DNA of 64,000 bases from Megascapheus bottae (taxonomy: Eukaryota; Chordata; Mammalia; Rodentia; Geomyidae). Both the position numbers and the translations under genes were made by a program. Location of the stretch: the NCBI GenBank assembly GCA_024803745.1, contig JANJXV010000004.1:54688358-54752357 (forward strand), read 5' to 3'. Below, piece by piece: positions 55,902-64,000 of this stretch. Numbering within the stretch: the first letter of the stretch is position 1; each line of letters begins with the position of its first letter. The notes under the pieces were generated by a model. That model did not search any database, was not told the origin of the DNA, and saw only the letters and a program-made list of their open reading frames with translations.

Positions 55902-56550
55902 GCTCAAGCCTTCAACAGAGGAGTCCATGAGAACATTTCATAGCCAAAAGTTTAGCCATGTTTGTGCACTTTTCACCATTAAATATGAGGTTATTTATTT
56001 TCTTATGGGATGCACTTAGTAATATAAGTTCTTTTTTTTTTTTTTTTGCCAGTCCTGGGCTTGAGCTCAGGGCCTGAGCACTGTCCTTGGACTTTCTCAA
56101 GGCTAGAGCTCTACCACTTGAGCCTCAGCACCACTTCCGGCTTTTTTTTTTTCTATGTATGTGATACCAAGGAATCGAACCCGGGTCTTCATGCATGCTA
56201 GGCAAGCACTTTAACCACTAGGCCAAACTCCCAGTCCCTATAAGTTCTTTTTTCTTTCAATACCCTTAACAATTATAATATGAATTAACATTGGATTTTC
56301 TCAGACGCTTTATAGAAAAGTTTAAAGTTATGAATTCATTAGTAGATATATAAAAACACTTTCTGTCTCTTCTCTTCTGCAAAATTGTGTTTTTCTAGGA
56401 AAGTATGCATTGCATCTAAATATCTGAAATTATCTACATAAAGCTGTCTATAATATGTATCCTCTATATCTCTATATATGTGTACATTTAAGTATGTGTG
56501 AACAGATTTAGCTATATTTATTGAAGTATAATTTGCAAAATTACAAAATG
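55902..56550 (-). repeat. Inverted duplication 2, right arm (with SINE)
   Basis: Reverse complement of 52719-53146, interrupted by an IDL-Geo SINE at 56038-56238. Starts 'gctcaagccttcaacagagg', ends 'ttacaaaatg'. Confidence 0.93.
56038..56238 (-). repeat. IDL-Geo SINE in one arm only, with target duplication
   Basis: Complete inverted dimer flanked by 'tataagttctttttt' at 56023-56037 and 56239-56253. The other arm keeps the single empty site (complement near 53009-53026), so the SINE inserted after the inverted duplication formed. Confidence 0.94.
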
Positions 56551-58239
56551 AATCTCAATGAGTTTAGATATAGTATTTAGTGAGTTTGACTTTCTCCCTT
56601 ATTTTCTAATCTTTCGTTTTGATTTTGGTTGACATGATTTAAGATACTTTTCCTTTTAAATTGCATTATTATTAATATGATTGCATTAATATTATTTAGA
56701 TCTTGCATCAGTGTTTGAGAATTATTTGTAATTTTTATTTATATGCAATCTATAAGTTATTTAGATCTTGTTTCCTGATTTTTGAAATTGTATATTATAA
56801 CTTTTTTTGATTCTGACATATTTGAAGATATTTTTCTACTTTTTATACTTATTTCCACTGAAATATAGATTTGAATATAGAACTCATGGCTACAGTCTTT
56901 TACTGTTAATGTAATAAAATTTAGTTTGTGCGTTAGAAAAGAAATCTGAAAAAGGGCTTATTCTTTGTCTATTTTCTTGGAAACGTTTGTATTGACAATA
57001 GTGGAGTACTTTTCTCTTTTGTTCAGTAATCCACCAGAATATGATTTCCCTTTTACTGATTTTGCTTGGCACATAGGTTTTTTTTTTTTTTTTACATAGG
57101 GAATTCTTTCAGTCCCTAAATTTGTATTCCTTCATCTCAGTTTTGTTTGCTCTGATTGCCTCTTTGATAACTATTTTATTCTGTTTCTAGTGTATTTTTA
57201 TAAGTACTTGCTGCCTTTTTCCTGGCCACTCATTGCCCACAGGTCTATTAAGTTTCTTTCTTCATAGATTCCCTCTCCCGTCCATTTCTCTGCATTTTCA
57301 AAAGATAGACTTCATCTCTGCATGGCATCTTCTTAGTGATGTTGGTGCACTGGCACAGCTTGCTGTGTCTGGCTTTTGATTCATCCTGCTCTCCACTTCA
57401 GATCCCTACAATAACAGTGTCTGACAGCATCCTTGCTCTGTGATCAAATACCTGCCAGGAAAGCCTTGTATTAAGAAACCTTTCTAATTAGCCAAAATGG
57501 AGCCTCATTAGTTTTGTTCAATAGCATGTAAATTACTCAGCAGCCACTACTGGATATTATTGGCTCAAACTATTGAAATGTATTCCACAGACATTGGCTT
57601 CTGTCTAACCATTGTCTTTTACATACTTTAGCCAAAACCCCTTTGTAACACATTTGCTGTGGATTTTCTGATATATTTTCTTCTTTCTCACCATCTGGCA
57701 TTGCTTTCTCCAGAAGGTATCTTACTATCTTTCATAATTCTGTTTCTACCTGCAATATGTATAGCTGGAATTTCTCGAGGGTTGAAACTTGTAGATGGTC
57801 GAATTTGATTTTTCCTTAGTAGAGATGAATTTCTCCTATTTTCTGCCCCTATCTTCCACTATAGTGGTGATTTGGGAGAGATTTACTATCTCAGCTCAAA
57901 TAACCATCTTACCTGGTAACTGCAGGAGGAATTCTTTTCTGTATGTTTCTTCCTTTTCCTAGTGATGGCTTATCATACAACTTTATCTTGGTGTTTTTGT
58001 TTATGCATAATTGCCTTTATATTTCCTCTGAGTGATTGATTTGCATGACTCAGCAAACCTGTGGCTGAGGAGCCATATATATTTGATACTCAATGACTAA
58101 ATTAACATCTCAAATAGACAGTCTAATTTATCATGATAAATTAAGCAGGATGCTAAACAGTGAGACCAAAGGAGAATATTCTTAAGAGAGGATCACAAGG
58201 ACTCAATAGCTATGTGCAAATGATCCTCAAAATGATGAT
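56551..58239. other. Unique AT-rich sequence, nothing recognised
   Basis: No gene or repeat recognised. The minus frame at 56890-57072 has no domain. A T run lies at 57079-57092. Confidence 0.4.
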
Positions 58240-58575
58240 AATTGAAATGAACTCCAAGAAATGGAAGCAAGAGATTTTTCATTTTTTTTCTGTTTTTACC
58301 TCTTTTGTTGCTGTTTTTGATTTCTGTAGCTATTGTCTTGTATGTAAGTTTATCTGATTTGGATAGGGGAAACACAGAAATTGTGGGGCCAAAGGTCAAT
58401 TAATTCAGCAATGATACTACCTAGACACTCGTTGATAATAAACTATACAATGAAGGAGTGAAAAACCTGGGATAAAATGAAGGAGGGGGTGACATTGTTC
58501 AAAAAGAAATGTGCTCTATACCTGACTTATATAGCTGTAATCGCTCTGCTGTACATTACCCATTCTGCATAGTAA
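58240..58575 (+). mobile_element. L1-type 3' end, older copy
   Basis: 'ctgtttttgatttctgtagc', 'gtaagtttatctgatttgga', 'gaaacacagaaattgtgggg', 'gggggtgacattgttcaaaa' and 'ctgacttatatagctgtaat' parallel 46360-46680. Confidence 0.7.
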
Positions 58576-60884
58576 AAGCATAGGACAAAGAGATATTGTG
58601 CAGCAAGGTGGAAATTTGACCCCCTGCCACCAGAAAACCAGATTTTAAATGCAAATCAGACCACAAATAAGTTTGCCAGCACAGTTTTAAAAAAGTCTAA
58701 TTTCTATCATGTCATCCATAGAAATTGTAACAGCAAGGCTGATATTCATAGAGAGAAACTTAGAGCTTGCACAAGAAAGATTTTATAATAGGCTTAAAGA
58801 CACATTAAATTCTGAACCCTAAAGGGCTCTTAATTATATTTTATAGCTGAGGATCCTAAGATATAAAAAAATCCAAGTAACTTGTCTCAGTGTACATTAA
58901 GGTTACACTTTGACAAAGACAGAACTAAACTGAGGTTGAAGAGGACAATAGATTTAGGTTTAAAAATCATGTTTCTTTGTTTTTGTTTTATTTCTGGAAA
59001 AACTCTACCTTTTCTTAAAATTGTTTTAGCTGTATAATTTTTTTCTACTGCATTTTCCAACTACAGCCATAATGGGCCCTGAAAATCGTACTAGCCTATT
59101 CCCATGTGCACAAATATGAATTTGCAATCCTATATAGATCAATTAATTTTTTTCCATGGAAATTTAAGTTTTGGTGTAAGGAGAGGGAGAAATTCCTCTC
59201 TGTTGGAAATATTGGGAAGAGCTGAGCTTTGCAATATTGCCTCCAGAATTACATAAAATCTTTTTTGGAGGGAATAAAGCTAAACACTGAGTTTCTAGAA
59301 GGAAAAATGCTAATGTATGGTCTTAACAAGCATTTGATTCCTAACTTTAGATATCTTGTGGCTAGTTGAATTTTACTGTACCATTAGCTTTGGTATCTAA
59401 GTTCAAGAAATGTTCTTTTGGCCTTACCTGCATTGGGTATGATTTTAGGTGACTTATGTTCAAAAGAGTCCTGCCTAATACAGGTGCCTTTAAGAAGAAG
59501 CAGAAATTTGAATAGATGGAGAGAGACAGGGAGAGAATTCTAGGCAGGGATGAAGTTGATCCAAAAATTAGAGGTCAAAACGTCATCCATTCCATGTTCT
59601 GACAGCTTGGTAAAATTAACACCTTAGCAAGTCAAAGAGGAGAGGGATCTGAGGGTAGCACATGGAACAGATTTCCTGGAGTGGGGACTTCTGAGCATCT
59701 CACTGACATGGATCAAGATGCATTGTATTCATAAACTGTGTTGTTGAATGGCACAACTACTTCCAGATAATAATAAAACATTTAAAAAGAAGCATCTCCT
59801 GACATGCACACACTATCCCTTGTAGTGGCAAAGGGGGTCAATAGACAAGTTCTGCCTATTTTTCTTATGTAGCTCAACTATCAGTTTCCTACTAAATTTA
59901 AAAAAGAAGTAGCACTGACTCATTCACAGAGGAAGTAAGGCGGAGTAAGAGCTCAGGGTAATTAGAATGCAGAATGGCTTCCATCTCATCTCATCTTTGG
60001 TGGGTTGAATGTTTTTTATTTATTGTGCAGTTAGATTTGGGAAAATATTTCAGTGAGCTTTAAACTGTGCTTTTCTTCTGAACAGCTTCTTTGGAAAGTT
60101 CATTTTCTTTGTGATAATTCAATTCCTTATCTAGAGATCCTCCAGCTTTACAGGTCTATTTTCTATCATCTCGTTTGAGCCTATTGTACTTGTATTTTAT
60201 TGTACACTTTACCACATACAATTTAGTAGCCTTCAGTGTGAAGTTGCTGTCACAAAGGTAGGAAATTGCTGATCCATGTAAGCCAATCAAAACTGGAACC
60301 CTGGTGTTAGACACTGTGAAAGAGGGAAGGCTCATCTTAGACCACCTATCAAGACCTAGCTGTTTCTTAGGGTAGCCTACATTGACCACAGGAGGGACTG
60401 GCAAGCCTGGAGATGCATGGAGGGCTAGAATCCTATCACACCTTGTCTAGTTCCCTGACCTATCTGTGTTCATGACTGTCTGAGAGTTGACATGTTAATC
60501 AGAGACCTATAATGATGATGGAACTAGTCACCTGCTTTCCATGGAAGTTAGGAGAATAACTGAAAACAGTGCTTTTTGAAATGACAGTTATTTTAGCCTG
60601 AGTAATAGAAGCCATTATAAGCTTCCCACTGACCATCAAGAGGTGTCTCCATGGCCATATTCTAGAGGAAATGCCAGTCCCTGGGAAATGATCAGGTTTG
60701 TCAGGGTAGCCTGGTGTCTTCTTTGCTTCAAACTTTGCTTCCTGGTGAGAATTTCTTTCCCTCTGTTTTTCTGTTAGTGCTATTGTTCTGTGATCTCTTA
60801 GCTATGTTTCCCTACCACCTTGGCTGTGCAATTGTATCAAAAGAAAAAAAGGAATCCAATATTGTATATATGTGTATTTGGTTA
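58576..60884. other. Unique sequence with a possible MLT1-like scrap
   Basis: At about 59440-59560, 'cctaatacaggtgcctttaa' and 'agaagcagaaatttgaatag' hint at a decayed MLT1-type LTR. Otherwise no gene or repeat is seen. Confidence 0.35.
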
Positions 60885-61015
60885 TTTGAAATCGGATAGG
60901 GAAGGGGGGAAAACAAGATGAGGGGTGGGGGTGGTGGGAGGGAAATGGACATCAATGTTTGTGAAGTAATGCACCCTCTATCTAGTGAATATAATTACAA
61001 TAAGAATATATGAAA
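60885..61015 (+). mobile_element. L1 3' end, short (young type)
   Basis: 'gaaatcggatagggaagggg', a G-rich tract, 'catcaatgtttgtgaagtaa', 'tgcaccctctatctagtgaa' and an A-rich end match the 3' UTR of 40590-41185 with a small internal deletion. Confidence 0.88.
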
Positions 61016-61706
61016 AAAAGAAGAAAGGAATCCAGAGTCAGCTAGGTGTGGTAGGCAATAGGAAAAGCACTACGCAAACTCTCAAAGCTACTCACATAGC
61101 CTAACTAAAAGTATATTAAATGTTTGTTCAGAAAGACAGCTGTAATTGGGCCATAAATGTTGTTAGACAGGCTGTTCATAGACAGAATACTGGGAATAAA
61201 AAGGCCAAGTGATGACTGGAGAAGAGTGACAGACTCTATAATCTGGTGGGCAAGAGAGATGAAAAAATTTGAACATGACCAGCTAGCTGGCAAGGTCTTT
61301 GTTGTATCCTTGGGACTTTTTTTTCTAGAAGAAAAATCTAAGAAAGCTTCTAGCATATAGTGAATGCTGAATAAGATTTTCTTATTAAATTAAAAACTGA
61401 AAAGTTGAATGAATAGATATGCTCATTCCCAACTAAAACAGCAGCAGCAATAATAAAGAGCCTATAATAAGCTATTCAGAAGAGATGGACTTGAGCAGTA
61501 CTCCCTACTCAGTAAATAGTGACAAAGAAGTCTTAATGCTTGCTCAGATATCATTAATAAAGAGATAGACCCATAAGAGCAGAGTCTATGTGAATGTGTG
61601 TCATTCCAGATCTTTTATGAAGCAGACATCAGGATGGACTTCAAAGTATAAATTTGGATCTGGAGTAACATCTATGTGGGAAAAAAGGAGAGAGGTGGCC
61701 TGTGAT
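61016..61706. other. Unique sequence, nothing recognised
   Basis: No recognisable feature. The frames at 61105-61360 overlap on both strands without a domain. Confidence 0.4.
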
Positions 61707-61800
61707 AGACCTGTATAGGTCTCTATTATAGACCTGTATTATAATAGACCTGTACAGGTCTCTATTATAAAGCCTCTATTATAACACAGGTCTGAAACTT
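61707..61800. repeat. Palindromic short-repeat cluster
   Basis: The near-palindrome agacctgtataggtct (61707-61722) and the perfect palindrome agacctgtacaggtct (61746-61761) are each followed by 'ctattata', with further half-units at 61730 and near 61787. It can form several alternative hairpins. Confidence 0.85.
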
Positions 61801-62160
61801 GTGAAAATATAGAAGAAAGGAAGTTTCTATGGGGAACATCTCAGAGACTGGTCCTATTCTGAGAGACTAGGGCAGTCTAGCCCAGAGCATCAGCTGAGTA
61901 GAACAGACTATTGTGTGGTGCTCCTCACATGCTCCATCACTGACTAGGCAATGTGAGCCTTTAACTCAAGTCACACCCCTATGCTATTCCAGTGGAAATC
62001 CAAGATTCTTCATATAAACTGTGGTCTATCGCGTGCTTCTTCATGGGAGAGAAATTACAATAATTTTAAGAGACCAACACTTGCTGCTAGAAGAGATATG
62101 AAGAACATGGTTCCGAATATAGATGTCTACAATAGTGTCAGAGTGGCATAGGAAGAAAGA

Positions 62161-62161
<1 letters not shown>
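61801..62161. other. Unique sequence
   Basis: Nothing recognised. Confidence 0.4.
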
Positions 62162-62249
<88 letters not shown>

Positions 62250-62250
62250 A
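62162..62250. repeat. Compound (GT)n-(ATCT)n microsatellite
   Basis: About 21 GT units followed directly by 11-12 ATCT units. Confidence 0.98.
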
Positions 62251-63569
62251 AATAGAAGACTTCTCTTCTAGCTATGATGGTGTGGCTCATAAAACATCAA
62301 AAGTTTCAATGACAGTAACTAGAAAAGTCAGACAAAGAAGATAAAGCAGAAAACAGTTGTTTGAAGGGATTAGGAGCTACAAGACAGCCAGACCTTGAGA
62401 GAAGATCTGAGAGGAAATAGAAATTTAATGTGCTACAATGCTTCTTGTACATGCTGTGTTTCCTCTGAGAGCCTTCTTCCAAATCTGGGAATAGAGAAAG
62501 AGGCTGGTGGGGGTGGGGGGGTAAGCAGAGCTAGTAGTAATCTCACATAGTTAATAATAAATTTGAGCTCAGGCCTGATAAAGCAGCCTTATATGGAAGG
62601 ACCAGGATCCTTCCATACAAGCAGGTATAGAAAAATGAGCTCACATTTGGAACTGGTCTTTCTTTTAAGACCTTATCTAATTCTTAAACTAGGCACATTC
62701 AAAGAGTAGCTATGAAGCTCAACACAATGTAGCTTAGAAGCAGAGTAGAGGGTTTTTTGTATGTATTTTGTATGTTTGTTTTTGGAAGTTTTATGGTACT
62801 AAGAAGATAAAAGTTGGAATTCAAGACCTGCCCAAAAAACATGGCAGTAAAACCCCTAGGCTTTCTGTGTACTTCATCCTAAGGGCTCTGAAAGCTATGG
62901 AATCATCAGAATCACACCAGATGCCAAGTAGAATACAAAGAACCATTATAAGTAGGCACAGCATAGTAAAATTACTGAAAACTAAAGGCAAGCAAGAAAA
63001 AAATCTTAAAAATCAGCCACAGGGTTAAAAGATATACTATCTTGAAAAGAACAAAAGTAAGGAAGATATAAAAAAAAGGTCTCAGGAAAAGTATTGAAAG
63101 AAAATTACCTTGTCATCCACAGAAAGTGAAAAAGTGCCCAAAGAAAAATTTCTGTCCACTGAAGGTACTATTGTAAAGTGAAGTAAAATAACTCAGGTCC
63201 AGGCAAAGAAACACTAATGGAGAAAAAATTTAGCAGCCCACTCACAGGAAAAGAAATATGAAATGAATTTCTCAGGGAGGAAGAACATGACCTGCCAGAG
63301 CAGAGAGCTTCCTGTTCATGGGCCTTATGAGGTCAGTGCAATCTTTTGGTACATGATGGAGGACATTTGTATTCTCCTCCCTAGTTGCTCTCAGCAGTCT
63401 GTCTGTATTGATAATCTTGTAGGGCTAGAGAGTGAGGTTACAAACCTCCAAACAATCCTTGACAGAAAAAAGAAAGAATCTTCCATCCTTGATGAGAGCA
63501 AGGAGTCCAAAAAGAAATAACCAGCCAAAGAATAAGTGACAACTTGGGTAAATAGAGATAAAAGTTGAT
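62251..63569. other. Unique sequence, nothing recognised
   Basis: The 86-codon frame at 62768-63028 and the 85-codon frame at 63263-63520 are lysine/serine-rich with no known domain. The phrase 'cagagcagagagcttcctgt' to 'ctcctccctagttgctctca' could be an old LINE remnant, but I cannot confirm this. Confidence 0.35.
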
Positions 63570-64000
63570 CTTATTTTTATTTTATTGTTTTTGTTGGGTA
63601 ATGTATAGAGGGGTTACAGTTACATTCATCAGGTATATGGGTACATAAATTCTCACACACTGATACCCCTTCTCATGTTTTTGTCCCCATTTCCCTGATC
63701 CACCTCCTCTTGTTTCCATATCCTAGAGATCCTTTCATTTAGTTTCATCCTGTAGGACCTTCTGTACCTAGGTTTTGCTCTATTGTAATTCTCAGCTTGG
63801 AGAATCCTAGATGTGTACTAGTTATTAAAAATGAGGGAAACCATTGAGCCTATGTTCCTTTGGGTCTGGCTTACTTCACTTAATATGATTTTTTCCAAGT
63901 CTTTCTGTTTCCTTACAAATGGGGTGATGTCATTCTTTCTGATGGCAGCATAGATTCCATTTTGTATAAATACCACATCCTCTTGATCCAATCATCTACT
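63570..64000 (-). mobile_element. L1, 3' end, running off the window
   Basis: The plus strand starts 'tattttattgtttttgttgg', then the 3' UTR ('gaggggttacagttacattc', 'ctcatgtttttgtccccatt'), then ORF2 C-terminus from 63835 ('aaccattgagcctatgttcc' to 'gataaataccac'-like sequence near 63970). The UTR is the older type. The element continues beyond base 64000. Confidence 0.92.

Overview
This window is repeat-dominated mammalian genomic DNA, most likely from a geomyoid rodent (kangaroo rat, pocket mouse or pocket gopher). The lineage clue is a dimeric SINE repeated many times: an ID-like left monomer (tRNA-Ala-type) followed by a right monomer I recognise as Geo, the IDL-Geo structure reported as restricted to Geomyoidea. 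A second abundant SINE has a 7SL/B1-like left half and the same Geo right half. I find no convincing host exon, promoter or RNA gene. The window looks intergenic or deeply intronic, and every coding sequence I can support belongs to a retroelement.

Layout. 1-12 kb: old unique DNA with SINEs, short L1 3' ends and decayed LTR fragments. 12.2-22.7 kb: a minus-strand L1 (ORF2 plus 3' UTR) split by a young minus-strand endogenous retrovirus at 15673-21888. 22.7-33 kb: SINEs, microsatellites and a large inverted duplication (26164-26857 against 28834-29528) around a pyrimidine-rich spacer. 33.8-37.3 kb: an older, decayed antisense L1 carrying two SINEs. 38-51 kb: SINE clusters, several L1 3' ends, a 5'-truncated L1 with a perfect 15-bp target duplication (43492-44259) and an MLT1-like LTR. 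51.8-56.6 kb: a composite rearrangement with one block duplicated directly and the next duplicated in inverted orientation. 56.6-64 kb: mostly unique AT-rich DNA, ending in another antisense L1 that runs off the window.

The provirus is the main content. It has two 368-bp LTRs differing at one base by eye, a 6-bp target duplication (GTGGAG), a primer binding site matching the 3' end of tRNA-Phe, a polypurine tract, and gag, pol and env in retroviral order. The tRNA-Phe primer, the LTR start with YY1-like sites and the env gene point to a class II (betaretrovirus-like) IAP/IAPE-type element. It is defective. An internal deletion joins the N-terminal half of gag, out of frame, to the middle of reverse transcriptase, removing capsid, nucleocapsid, protease and the start of RT. 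A homopolymer frameshift separates RT from the RNase H-integrase frame. That frame (623 codons) and env (506 codons) are otherwise open, and the integrase catalytic triad and the env cleavage site are present.

The other notable signals are structural: two inverted duplications with closely similar arms, one of which carries a SINE missing from its partner arm, so the order of events can be read within this window.
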